Shown here one piece after another: positions 1 to 9,480 of a stretch of DNA of 26,069 nt (positions within the stretch are counted from its first letter, which is position 1; each line of letters opens with the position of its first letter). The stretch is taken from NCBI GenBank assembly GCA_001931905.2, contig MSJI02000409.1, positions 1-26,069 of the forward strand, read 5' to 3'. The notes under the pieces are model-generated. The model was not told the DNA's origin and made no database searches. It was given only the letters and a program-made list of their open reading frames with translations. The DNA is from Cladosporium sp. IMV 00045 (Eukaryota > Ascomycota > Dothideomycetes > Cladosporiales > Cladosporiaceae). The translations under genes and the position numbers were made by a program.

Positions 1-2543
1 CCATCCACGCGCTCAGCCAGACCACTTTCGTTACGGTCGTCACCTCGCCGGTTCTGGCTCTCTTGACCCCGATCCTGGAGCGTTCGCTTAACACTCCTAC
101 GACTTCCCAGGAGGTCACCCGCCAGACCGTCGTTGTTGTCGAGAACTTGACCAAGCTCGTCCACGACCCTGTTGAGGCCCGCACTTTCTTGCCTAAGCTT
201 CAGCCTGGTGTCCAAGCCGTCTGCGACCGCGCCTCTCTTCCTGAGGTCCGTGAAATTGGCCAGAGGGCTCTCGACGTCATGAACAAGGCCATGGGTGAGG
301 GCGCCGACCCCAACGTCGCCGAGCGCGTCAGCGAGGCCGACGTTCTCGCCGTCCTCGAGAAGGAGGTTCAGGCGAACGGTGGCCTTCTTAACCTCCCTGG
401 TGATGCCGAGGTCTGGTCGCTCGCGAAGAACTACATTTCTCAGATCGTCCGTGAAGACGTCGTCCAGCGCGCTCTTGATCGTGTTGTGTCCAACATCACC
501 CCTTACCTGGAGCCTCTTATGGAGAACGCTGGCGCTGTTGCCGAAGCTGTTCACAAGTTCTACGTGAGCGAGGACGAGCGCAAGTTCGGCGCTCCTCCCC
601 AGGTTGAGGAGGGCGAGACTGAGATTGTCAACGCTACCTTCTCTCTCGGCTACGGTGGTATGCTGCTGCTCTCCCACACCAACCTTCGCCTCCTCAAGGG
701 TCACCGTTACGGTCTCTGCGGTCGCAACGGTTGCGGTAAGAGTACTCTCATGCGCTCCATCGCTACTGGCAAGCTCGATGGCTTCCCTCCCCAAGACGAG
801 GTCCGCACCTGCTTCGTCGAGCACAACCAGGGCGAGGACGCGGATCTCACCATTCTGGAGTACGCCCTGAAGGACCCCGAGCTCCAGTCCGAGGGCAAGG
901 ACCGTATCGTCTCCGTTCTGGAGGAGGTCGGATTCTCTTCTGGCCCCGAGGGTCGCCAGTCCGAGAAGGTTGGCTCCCTCTCCGGTGGTTGGAAGATGAA
1001 GCTTGCTTTGGCTCGTGCTATGTTGATGCGCGCCGACGTCTTCCTCCTCGACGAACCTACCAACCATCTTGACGTTGGCAATGTCAAGTGGCTCCAGGAG
1101 TACCTCAAGACCCACACCGACATCACCTCTCTGATCGTCTCCCACGACTCTGGTTTCCTCGACGAGGTCTGCACCGACATTCTGCACTACGAGCAGAAGA
1201 AGTTGAAGAACTACAAGGGTAACCTTGCTGCTTTCGTCAGGCAGAAGCCTGAGGCCAAGACCTACTACACCCTCAGCGACGACATTGCGCCTTTCAAGTT
1301 CCCTCCTCCTGGTATTCTCACCGGTGTCAAGTCTAACACGCGCGCTATCCTGCGTATGTCCGACTGCACTTTCACCTACCCCGGCGCCAGCAAGCCCAAC
1401 CTTCACGGCCTCTCTGCCCAACTTACCCTCAGCAGCAGAGTCGCCATCATCGGTCCCAACGGTGCTGGTAAATCTACTCTCATCAAGGTCCTGACTGGTG
1501 AGGTTATCCCCCAGCAGGGCAAGGTCGAGAAGCACCCCAACTTGCGAATTGGTTACATCAAGCAGCACGCTCTCGAGCACGTTGAGATGCACTTGGAGAA
1601 GACTCCCAACCAGTACCTGCAGTGGCGTTACGCAAACGGTGACGACCGTGAAGTCATGATGAAGCAGACTCGCGTTCTCACCGACGAGGACAAGGCACAG
1701 ATGGACGTGACCATAGACATTGGTGACGGCAAGGGCCCCCGCAAGATCGAGACCCTCATCGGTCGTCAGAAGTACAAGAAGACCTTCCAGTACGAGGTCA
1801 AGTGGGTCGGCTGGCTGCCCAAGCACAACACCATGATCTCCCGTGAGACCCTCACCGAGCGTGGTTTCCAGAAGCTGATCCAGGAGTTCGACGACCACGA
1901 GGCCAGCAGAGAGGGTCTTGGTTTCCGCAAGCTCGAGCCCAAGGTCATCAGCAAGCACTTCGAGGACGTCGGTCTCGACCCCGAGATCGCCAACCACAAC
2001 GAGATCTCCGGTCTCTCCGGTGGTCAGAAGGTCAAGGTCGTGCTCGCCGGTGCCATGTGGAACAACCCCCACTTGCTTGTGCTCGACGAGCCCACCAACT
2101 TCTTGGACCGCGAGTCCCTTGGAGGTCTCGCCGTCGCCATCCGCGACTACAAGGGCGGTGTCGTGATGATTTCCCACAACGAGGAGTTCGTCGGCGCCCT
2201 CTGCCCCGAGCAATGGCACGTCGAGGCCGGCCGTCTCACCCAGAAGGGCCACCTTGCCGTCTCCATGGACCGCTTCGAGGACTCCCGCCCCGGCTCGTCC
2301 CTCGCTTCCTCCGCCGTCGCCAGCTCCAACGTCAGCTCCGCCGCTCCCAGCACCAACGGCACGCCCGCCCAGAGCGACGCCGAGGGTGGCGGAGAGCTGA
2401 AGTTCAAGGCCAAGAAGAAGAAGAAGAAGACCCGCGCCGAGCAGAAGGAGTCCGAGGTCAGGAGGAGACTGAGGCACATCGAGTGGCTCAACAGCCCCAA
2501 GGGCACTCCTCACCCTCCCGACTCGGATGCCGAGGACGCTTAA
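1..2543 (+). CDS. TEF3: Translation elongation factor 3 (ABC-F type ATPase), 5'-truncated by the window edge
   Basis: The reading frame is open from base 3 and the codon at 63 is TTG, so the true start lies upstream; 846 residues are visible of an expected ~1,050. EF-3 is a fungus-type ribosome-bound ATPase that helps release deacylated tRNA from the E site and supports eEF1A-driven elongation. Seen in order: the end of the HEAT-repeat region and a helical linker; first ABC cassette with Walker A GRNGCGKST (720-746), signature LSGGW and Walker B LLDEPTNHLD (about 1044-1073); second cassette with Walker A GPNGAGKST (1452-1478), a chromodomain-like insertion (about 1765-1935, containing YEVKWVGW), signature LSGGQ and LVLDEPTNFLD (about 2076-2108). 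The tail has a lysine run (KAKKKKKK) and ends in an acidic DSDAEDA, as in other filamentous fungi. There is no intron in the visible part. Codon use is strongly C-ending, as expected for a very highly expressed gene. The missing ~200 N-terminal residues are HEAT repeats by family knowledge. Confidence 0.97.
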   Translation, partial: IHALSQTTFVTVVTSPVLALLTPILERSLNTPTTSQEVTRQTVVVVENLTKLVHDPVEARTFLPKLQPGVQAVCDRASLPEVREIGQRALDVMNKAMGEGADPNVAERVSEADVLAVLEKEVQANGGLLNLPGDAEVWSLAKNYISQIVREDVVQRALDRVVSNITPYLEPLMENAGAVAEAVHKFYVSEDERKFGAPPQVEEGETEIVNATFSLGYGGMLLLSHTNLRLLKGHRYGLCGRNGCGKSTLMRSIATGKLDGFPPQDEVRTCFVEHNQGEDADLTILEYALKDPELQSEGKDRIVSVLEEVGFSSGPEGRQSEKVGSLSGGWKMKLALARAMLMRADVFLLDEPTNHLDVGNVKWLQEYLKTHTDITSLIVSHDSGFLDEVCTDILHYEQKKLKNYKGNLAAFVRQKPEAKTYYTLSDDIAPFKFPPPGILTGVKSNTRAILRMSDCTFTYPGASKPNLHGLSAQLTLSSRVAIIGPNGAGKSTLIKVLTGEVIPQQGKVEKHPNLRIGYIKQHALEHVEMHLEKTPNQYLQWRYANGDDREVMMKQTRVLTDEDKAQMDVTIDIGDGKGPRKIETLIGRQKYKKTFQYEVKWVGWLPKHNTMISRETLTERGFQKLIQEFDDHEASREGLGFRKLEPKVISKHFEDVGLDPEIANHNEISGLSGGQKVKVVLAGAMWNNPHLLVLDEPTNFLDRESLGGLAVAIRDYKGGVVMISHNEEFVGALCPEQWHVEAGRLTQKGHLAVSMDRFEDSRPGSSLASSAVASSNVSSAAPSTNGTPAQSDAEGGGELKFKAKKKKKKTRAEQKESEVRRRLRHIEWLNSPKGTPHPPDSDAEDA

Positions 2544-3347
2544 TGGATTGGTCGTTTCGAGGCGAGTTCCGATTAATGAAGGGTGGATGATCTTGTTGCA
2601 TTTTCCCCTGGGCGTTTCTTGTTGCTTTATGCTTTTTCCTTTTTTTTTTTCTACATGATTTTCTCGAAGAAGACAGATGAGATACAAAAATTGCATGGCG
2701 TTTGATTTTTGACAATTACTATTACCTTCTTGTCCTGCTTTTAGTTCGGACGGACAGCTTTCTGTTACTGTTGCTATCACTATTTGGTCTGCCACACACA
2801 AGTCTTGTTTGGAATTTTGCCTTCTTTTGATGTGTGCTTTGCAACTGCGTTTGGATAATGGGCCTGTTGCGGTTTAGACCATAGATTGATTGATGTAGAG
2901 AAATTTACATGCTTTATCCTTGACTTGTTTTGCTTCACTGCTTCAAATTTTATCTTGATGTCTTGGATGGTGAGTGTTCCTAGATGATGCTTGTGTTATG
3001 GAAAACAATTCTACGGCCGCCTTTTCCGTCAATAAACGGATGGAGCATTGCACACCACTCATTTCCCGTGCGCCGGAATATCAAAGGCATTTTGAGCTCT
3101 CGATTCGATGACGATCTTCTAAATCAATTGATGTTGTAAGAGTACTATCACTTGCTCCTCTAGGCTTTTTAAAAATTATACTGCAGCTTAACCAACCGAA
3201 AATCAAAGTTTCAATCAACCTTCCTTCTCTCCACGATGAAATCCACAAGACCTTCAACTTCCCAACCTTCTTCAGCTTCTCACAAAGGTGCAAACCAACC
3301 CTCTCCGTTTCGCCCGTATCAACACCCAAACTCACAAAAATAACATT
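2544..3347. other. Convergent intergenic region: 3' flanks of the EF-3 and transporter genes
   Basis: No coding region is supported here. Both flanking genes end into it. A T-run (about 2640-2650) and a generally T-rich + strand follow the EF-3 stop, as in fungal 3' UTRs. An AATAAA lies at 3031-3036 on the + strand, but it is ~490 bases past the stop and fungal polyadenylation does not depend on that hexamer, so I do not assign it a role. Confidence 0.5.
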
Positions 3348-3683
3348 CTACGACAGCTGCTCCCCCACCCTCCTCAACAACGGCTGACTCTCCCCCTCCT
3401 CGCCCCCCGGTTTCGGATACGGCATGAACCTCCACTCGCCACCCTTGACCTTCCTGACACTCCACGTGCCTTCCTCCCTCGCTTTCTCGAAAAACTCCAA
3501 GTTCTCCTCGAAACTCCTGCCCCCGCTTTCGGGCATGTAGACGAAAGTCCAGAGACCCGCGAGGAAGTTCGTGCCTGCGAAGACGGCGAAGAGCGTGTAG
3601 CTGAGGTTGTTGAAGAGGATGGGCGTGAGCAGCGTGACGGTGAAGTTGGCTAGGCCCCAGATTATTACGCTGATGGCTGTGCC

Positions 3684-3686
3684 TTA
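3684..3686 (-). other. In-frame TAA stop codon inside the transporter gene
   Basis: Read on the - strand the codons are ACC GCC CGC GCC TAA GGC ACA GCC, giving T-A-R-A-stop-G-T-A. One base change from AAA (Lys) would make this codon, and lysine is common at this place in the family. The nearest alternative acceptor downstream (GGCACAG) would skip the stop but leaves the wrong phase and meets a new stop within four codons, so splicing does not rescue the frame. Confidence 0.85.
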
Positions 3687-3995
3687 GGCGCGGGCGGTGG
3701 TGGGGTAGATTTCGGTCTGGTTTTGTTGTTAGATTTATTATGGGGTTTGTTTGGCGTGGTGCAGGAGTGTTAGTTATGGTGGTTTTGGAGGATTGGACTT
3801 ACGGGGATGAGCCAGGGGGTTGCGAGCCAGGTTATTCCGAAGGTTGCGGTGGCGATGTTGAGGGTCTGTGATAGGAGATCGGTTAGTGAGGTGCTTCAAG
3901 GTCATGTAGAGAGTTCATCTTGTCCGTTTCGTCAGAAGGATCTTTTCGCTTGACTGTTGTTGCAAAAGTCTCCATTTCTGGAATCTAAGACTTAC

Positions 3996-4003
3996 TACAA
4001 AGC
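3996..4003 (-). other. Apparent 8-nt microexon of the transporter gene
   Basis: The large exon ends in phase 1 at a GTGAGT donor (4061) and the TLNIATATFG exon begins in phase 0 at 3865. Joining them directly shifts the frame. The 8 bases GCTTTGTA, preceded by CTAACAG and followed by GTAAGT, restore it exactly and add Phe-Val, giving a continuous TM10 (VLGIVG-FV-TLNIATATFG). The branch-site A would lie only 3 bases from the acceptor AG, which is very short. The alternative is that the gene also carries a frameshift here. Confidence 0.55.
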
Positions 4004-5296
4004 CTGTTAGCAATGACACGAAATGAAAACAAAAAAGATCATTTCCAAGAAGAAAACTCACCAACAATACCCAACACCGCCACGACCTCCGCCCTAATCC
4101 CCAACTCATCCGCATTCCTCTCCAACCCAGCAAAAAGCGCCAACAGGGCAAAACACGCCGTCAACCCGACCGAGCCCCAAACCATCAACGCCCTCCTCCC
4201 CACCGCATCGATAAGCAACCAAGCGAAAGTCATCAGCACAAAATACGAAACATAATTCCCCTGCGTGAGAAACTCCGACTCCCGCACCCCGTAACCCAGG
4301 AGTTCGAAAATCTGCGGCCCGTACACCGACACCGCCCCGTAGCCCGTCAGCGCTTGGTTCACCTGGCCCATGATAGTGATGACTGTCGGGTGGAATTGCG
4401 CGTGGCCCGGCGTGAGCATGCCCGCGTAGCTGACGGGTGCTTCGCCCGATTCGGTCTCGCTCTTGTGGCTTTCGATCAGCTCTTTGCACGACGACTCGAC
4501 CGCCCCTTTGTCCTCGTCGCCCATGATGGACGTCAGACTCTGCTTCGCGTCCTCCTCGCGGTCGTGGTAGATCAGCCAGCGCGGGCTCTCGGGCAATTTC
4601 TGCACGAACAGCAGCAGGCTCAAAGGGTAGGCTTGCATGGTGACAATGGGGATTCTCCACGCCAACTCGCTGCGCTTTCCCAGCGCCACCGTCGCGCCCA
4701 GGTTGATGGCGAACGCCATGTTGAGGCCGAGGATGTTGCTCTGGAACTCCTGAGCGAGCGCTTTGCCTCGCGCCCCATCGCTGCTCAACTCGCTGCTGTA
4801 CACGGGGACCACGCTGTCGATGCCGCCGACTCCCAGGCCCATGACCACGCGCCCGGCGTACATGACTGCCAGCGCGGCGGGGCCGGTGTAGCCGCCCAGG
4901 CCGGCGATGAACATGATCAGATTGCCCAGGCTTGCGGTCGCGAGGCACCCGAAAAGAGCGGGTTTTCTGCCCCTGCGGTCCGCGAGCGTGGAGAAGAGGA
5001 CGGCGCCGATGGCGCAGCCTAGATAGTAGACGGACACGATCACGCCGACTTGCGGCGAATCTTCGCGCAGGCCCATGGTGGCGAGGTAGTCTTTGTTCGT
5101 GTTGATGAGCGACATCATGCCCTGGTCGTAGCCATAGAGAGCGATTGCTGTGCTGCTGAACAGCACGACCTGGTGGGTGACATGTTAGCCATTGGGACTT
5201 GAAGACCAAGGCATCACGGCCGTATCGTCGCAAGAACTTAGGCGTTTCGCATACCTGCTGTTTCTTATCATAAACGAAGCTCTTAAGTTTGTCCAT

Positions 5297-7051
5297 CTTG
5301 ACTTCGACTCAGCCTGCTCAGGCCTCTCTTCCAGATCGTCTGAAGTAGCCGTCTTCGTACAACGGAAAGGTCCAATGGTGAGATATTTCCTTCGACTTCT
5401 CCAGTCCAGTCCAGACTTGCTCGAGCTCGACTCAAGGACGGGTCGCAAGAAACAGCAGCAACGTCTCTCCAAAGTAATCTCAAAACCAAATCACCACCCA
5501 AAGCCAGTCAATGAAACCTCAGCACCAAACCCGAGAGGTGAAGCTGGAGCAGACAAGTCAAGGTAAAGATACCCGCGAGAGTTGAGTCTGCAAGTAGAGG
5601 GTACGACTCAATCCTCCTCGAGAAAACACAAGCAAGGACAATCAAGGTAAAGTGAAGTAACGTGAAGTCACAAACCACAAGCCAGTTCAAATCCCCCCCA
5701 CCTTGAATGGAGAGAAGAGGTGGGAGTGACGACGACGTAAACCATCCCAGTCGCACGTGGTTCCTCACCGCCCACCGAAAAGGCGCCCTCTCAAGCCCTC
5801 CATCTCCTCTCGCGATGAAGTATAAAGTCCATGACGTCTGTCCTCGCAGACCACACGGGTGGTAGTAGTGGATGCACGCATAAATCTGGCGTAGCGTTTG
5901 TTGCGATGAGAGAGTGCAAAAGGCGGGGCATCCGCGCTGGACAGGGCGATCGTGCGAGCGAGAGCGAGATCTTGATCTGATCTGACGTCGAGTGTTTGCT
6001 TGTTTGTCGCTTGGGCTTTTGATGTGTTGTGTTGTTTGCTTATGCTTATGTTGATGCGTTGCCAATCTGATGCAGCTACGGAGGAACGGTTTCATCGATA
6101 TATAATAAGTGTGGTCCGCTCGCATTCTTGCCGCTCACCAGCGTTATTGTGATGTTTCAACCAACCGATAAGCTTATATTTCAAGACTCTTATAAAACAT
6201 GAGAGCTTTCACGACGACAGATCTTCTTTCGAGGACCTTCGTCAGGAGTGCACGACGAATCTCTCAAAGGGTGATCGGAAGAATGACAAACGACAGCGAA
6301 TACGGAAAGTGATCTTGAACGAAGATAAGAGTAACCTTATAATACACCTCCCGAGCCTACAGACAACAACCAAAGAAAAAAGGGTTTTGGTAAAACCTCC
6401 TCTCCAGTCCATTCCTGCCCATGACTTACCACCCACCTGCCCACTCAGCTACCTTACCTACTAGCATCCACCAGATACCACCTACCACATTCGCCCTTCA
6501 AGCCACATTCGACCGACCGCATTCTTGCAGCATTAACATCGTATCGAAAATCGAAGCTTTGAGAAACCCGTGAGGCGAGCTCCGAGCCTGTTTGTTTTTC
6601 AGAATGAAGTGAAAAAGAAGGGTAGTTGATTTAGAAGAGGAAGAGTAGAGCAGAGATGGAAAAAGAGCTCAAAGCAAAAGGGATATTGCGAAACCACCGC
6701 ACGGGACTATAAAGTAAGAGAAGAAGATGAAAGAAAAGCAAGGCGACCGGGCGGGAAAACAAAGTCCAAAAGATGAAAGAATCACTCGCGATCGTAGCAA
6801 ACAGTAAAAAAAAAAGGGTCCAGAAGGGGGTTTTGGTCCGAAGATAGCGCCTTGAGCGCCGCGCAACGCAGAGAGCAGCAGGCAGGTTGGAACCCTCATG
6901 TGGAAAAGGCCACCTCGTGCTCCGAAGAAAAAAAGATGTCCTTTATATCGTCTCGTGTGCTTGGTGGGCAGCGCGGGAATGCTCACTGCTGTTTCATGTC
7001 TTTGGATAATGCGTCAGCTTCTGCAGTAGGAGAGCCTACAAAGGGCGGCTC
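5297..7051. other. Non-coding region between the transporter start and the MCM1 stop
   Basis: No conserved coding sequence is seen on either strand; open frames here are short or lack family features. It must hold the transporter promoter (right after 5296) and the 3' UTR of the MCM1 homologue (below 7052). A GCGGGG at 5923-5928 fits the loose SYGGRG consensus of the CreA glucose repressor and would suit a sugar transporter, but such a short match is weak. A CACGTG lies at 5754-5759 and a TATAAAA at 6191-6197 (+ strand). Confidence 0.45.
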
Positions 7052-7899
7052 CTAGCGCTGCTGTTGCATACCTTGCTGAGGCGGCATGGGATATGCGCCC
7101 TGTTGTGCGGCCTGCTGTTGCTGGAGGTAGGCCTGATATTGAAGAGCTTGCTGCTGGTCGGCAGTCATGGTGTAGGATTGCTGAGGAGGGTTACGCGGCA
7201 TGCCCTGGGCCATTGGCTGAGCCATGGGCGGTGCGGCATTGTGCTGCTCCTCGGGTGAGTCAACGGCCGACTCACCCTCGACACCATTCGCGTCGGCAGG
7301 TTCGGGTGCGTTTAAGCAAGCCTTGTGAGAGTGTCAGTGGTGTTGACGAGTCACGGGCTGTGTTGGTGTATACCTGAATGAGGTTCTTTCCCTCGGGCTT
7401 GGTTACAAGCGGCTGAAGCTTGGGGGTGGTGAAGGTGTAGACGAGACCAGTCTCGGAGACGACGAGAAGGAGGACCTGGGTGCCGGTGAGGACGGACAGC
7501 TCGTATGCCTGCGCGATGAAGTTAGTATATGATTGTTCGCGACGCGATCAGAGGCCGGTTCAGATGGACGCGTGATGACGGGCGCGTCGGTTCGGTGGTT
7601 GCGGTCGCGGTCGCGCGCGGTGACGGCCGCATCATCAGGGCGCATTGTTGGCTCACCTTCTTCATGATACCAGCCTTGCGCTTGGAAAAGGTGATGTGAC
7701 GGCGCGACTTGTCCTGGATGAACTTGATCTCGATCTTTCTGCGCTCGCGACCGGGCTTGTCGTCGTCGTCGTCATCGTCGTCGGGAGCGCTGGGACGAGG
7801 GCGCTTGACACCTCTGTTCTCAAGCGCGCCATTGCCGTTCTCCAGGTCGTCGGCGGCGGTGGGAGAGTTGGTCTGGTCGTTGGTGGTGATCTCGGCCAT
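7052..7899 (-). CDS. MCM1: Mcm1-type MADS-box transcription factor
   Basis: Three exons: 7899-7657, 7508-7374, 7321-7052, giving 215 residues. Introns are 7509-7656 (GTGAGC donor, TACTAAC branch, GCGCAG acceptor) and 7373-7322 (GTATAC donor, CACAAG acceptor); both are phase 0. The first lies after KAGIMKK inside the MADS domain. The protein has an acidic N terminus with eight aspartates (residues 40-47), a MADS domain from about residue 50 (RRKIEIKFI, RRHITFSKRKAGIMKK, AYELSVLTGTQVLLLV), then the SRF/Mcm1-type extension (TFTTPKLQPLVTKPEGKNLI) to about residue 130, and a Gln/Pro-rich tail. Mcm1 family proteins bind CC(A/T)-rich dyads as dimers and recruit partners such as mating-type and forkhead factors in mating, cell-cycle and developmental control. 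The start MAEITTND resembles other fungal family members. Splice joins were deduced from the conserved protein and strong site sequences. Confidence 0.95.
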
Positions 7900-8777
7900 T
7901 GTGAGCTGGATGCACTGATGTAGTAAGGCGCGGAAGTGGGGAGATTGCCTCTTCGAGTTGGCGGGAGCAGCGAATCTAAAGAAAGGCAGTGCTCGCGAAA
8001 CGCTTGGGCGTAATGCCAAGAGAAGCACGGAACGAGCCGCTGGGGAAGGGTGAAAGTGGAGGCTAGGCCGGCGAGGGTAGGCCGGCGGATGTGATTGATT
8101 GATTGAACTGGTGGAGAAGCGTAGCGTGTTGGGCGGGCGGGCGCGTAGCTTAGCTTAGTCACCGAGGCGAGTGCGTGTGAATGACTGATGAGGAAGAGAG
8201 GGTGGGTGCGAGTGAGGCTTGTGAGATAAGACTGGGACCTGATTCGAGATGGCGTCAAGACGGTTGCGCAATAATGCAGGCCTGAACGTCGCGAAAGTGT
8301 GAGAAGGGACGGCGATGGTGATCGTCGAGCAAATGTGCGGGAGTGGCAGTGGCTGCGACGGTGATAGACAGCGCCTGCTACACCTGCGAGGCCCTTTCGG
8401 GAGGAAAGTGTCAAGTGTGGCGGCGAGTCGGCGGACGGCGGCGTCGGAATGTGCGACGGAGCAGAGTAAGGCTTTGTTTCAGGGTTTCGCAGGAACCTAG
8501 GCAGGCCACAAGGCAGACAGAGGAGATGTATGTGATGACAAGCAAGCCGAGCGGAGTATAGTCAGACAACAAAACAGGGTTGAGTGCAGTGGTTTGATGA
8601 ATGGAGTTTAGAGGGAGTCGGGGAGGATGGATGGGTGAGATGGAGGCACCCGTCACTTTCTATAGGCTGCGGGGTTTTGCCTGGCTGGACTTCAGCTCTG
8701 CGGTGTTGCTCGCTTGGAGTGCCTGAGGCATGAGAGCCTGCCCTGCACCTTCCAAGCTCGCATAGCATTCAACTCAC

Positions 8778-8792
8778 TTGTCTGTCGTACAT
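8778..8792 (-). other. Candidate 15-nt leader exon upstream of the MCM1 homologue (speculative)
   Basis: On the - strand a pyrimidine-rich acceptor (TTGTTTTGCAG) is followed by ATGTACGACAGACAA and then a GTGAGT donor. An acceptor CATCCAG lies six bases before the MCM1 start codon (AG at 7907-7906). Splicing 8777-7906 (872 nt) would join ATG TAC GAC AGA CAA to CTC ACA ATG in frame, adding seven residues before the usual start. The length is large for a fungal intron and the extension is not a known family feature, so it could be a 5' UTR intron or chance. Confidence 0.2.
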
Positions 8793-9102
8793 CTGCAAAA
8801 CAAGTCACTTAGTTGATGTTCTTAGTCAATAGCAAAGCAAATAGATCGTTGATTGACGGTCTCGTCTGATATGGAGACTGATCTGGCTACGTTGTCTCCC
8901 AATGGCACAGATTGCAGGTCCAATGCAGAGTGCCGCGGATACTAGCATGTGATGAGCGCGTGAGTGGGAGATGACGAGAAGTGATGGTCGAGAGGTGTGG
9001 AATTTTCCGTGTTTCCAGTATACATGACCTAACATGTCGAGGTGAGCATGAAACTCACGATACCCACCTTTACATGCATGAAGCGACATGACATGGGTTG
9101 AA

Positions 9103-9118
9103 TTTCCCCATACGGAAA
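9103..9118. promoter_or_regulatory. Possible Mcm1-binding dyad upstream of the MCM1 homologue
   Basis: TTTCC-CCATAC-GGAAA matches the TTTCC-N6-GGAAA outline of the yeast Mcm1 P-box, with perfect flanking half sites. The central six bases fit the CCYWWWNNGG core with one mismatch on either strand. It lies 1.2 kb upstream of the MADS-box start codon and 26 bases from a CACGTG palindrome. Autoregulation is inference only. Confidence 0.35.
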
Positions 9119-9143
9119 GAGCGGGAAGTGAAGTACCGCTCTG

Positions 9144-9151
9144 TCACGTGA
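9144..9151. promoter_or_regulatory. TCACGTGA E-box palindrome
   Basis: This 8-base palindrome is the RTCACGTG-type site bound by Cbf1-like and other bHLH proteins in fungi. It sits close to the Mcm1-like dyad in the region upstream of the MADS-box gene. Short motif; function is not shown by sequence alone. Confidence 0.3.
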
Positions 9152-9480
9152 TCGCCATGATGAGTGAAAGATGTCATAACCAATTCACCACAACCTCACG
9201 ATCATGTATGGTACTCTTGGGACATGGGATTCCCAGCTCAACGTAAGCGATTTGGAATATTGCAAAATGGGTATAGACGGAATCAGAAGTAAAAAAAGTT
9301 ACCATTACTGCCATCCAATCCCTTGGCCGTCAGATATTTTATATCGTACACACAAAAAATAGGATAAAAATGAAGAAACCAAAAAAGGAAAGAGGTGACT
9401 CTTTTCCTCATCACAAAAAGAAGAAACAACAATTCCCACCATCCCAAACCCCTCACCCAACCCCATTTCGCTCAATCCAT

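Larger units (their letters stand above)
3348..5296 (-). pseudogene. MFS sugar (hexose-type) transporter gene with an in-frame premature stop
   Basis: Five-exon model on the - strand: 5296-5255, 5169-4062, 4003-3996, 3865-3803, 3716-3348. Introns: 5170-5254 (GTATGC...CAG, branch CTAAC), 4004-4061 (GTGAGT...CTAACAG), 3866-3995 (GTAAGT...CACAG, branch CTAAC) and 3717-3802 (GTAAGT...CCAG). If the internal stop is ignored it encodes 529 codons, the usual length for a 12-TM sugar porter. Family marks: GYDQGMMS in TM1, the loop motif DRRGRK between TM2 and TM3, LPESPRWL after TM6, a QALTGYG segment in TM7, DAVGRRAL between TM8 and TM9, PTEIYPTTARA after TM10 and MPESGGRSFEE after TM12. A TAA at 3684-3686 follows TEIYPTTARA, where relatives usually continue with lysine-glycine; the same frame stays open and family-like for 111 further codons, which carry TM11, TM12 and the tail. 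The truncated product would be 417 residues without TM11-12 and is unlikely to transport. A sequencing error or a recent allele is possible. Substrate cannot be assigned; a plasma-membrane proton symporter for sugars is the family norm. Confidence 0.8.
7900..9480. other. Long upstream region of the MCM1 homologue (and 3' flank of the next gene)
   Basis: No gene is supported in these 1.6 kb. The part next to 7900 is the presumed 5' UTR and promoter of the MADS-box gene; the far end holds the 3' UTR of the gene that stops at 9481. It contains the dyad at 9103-9118, the CACGTG palindrome at 9144-9151 and the candidate leader exon at 8778-8792, listed separately. An A-rich stretch on the + strand (about 9287-9430) corresponds to T-rich sequence just after the stop of the - strand gene. 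Confidence 0.5.

Noticed and set aside
2057..2590. 177-codon + strand frame over the EF-3 3' end
   Set aside because: Shifted-frame shadow of the strongly biased EF-3 coding sequence.
5670..5690. GTTCAAATCC resembling a tRNA B box
   Set aside because: No A box, acceptor pairing or anticodon arm is present at the right distance on either strand.
5508..6125. 205-codon - strand frame upstream of the transporter
   Set aside because: Starts far from any conserved sequence, is rich in Arg/Ser/His runs from reading promoter DNA, and has no family resemblance.
6199..6312. 37-residue + strand frame just after a TATAAAA (6191-6197)
   Set aside because: The ATG directly follows the TATA-like box, leaving no room for a transcript leader; the peptide has no recognisable features.
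7662..8414. 250-codon - strand frame overlapping the first MCM1 exon
   Set aside because: It is a shifted-frame shadow of the MADS-box exon extended into the 5' flank; the MADS domain is in the other frame.
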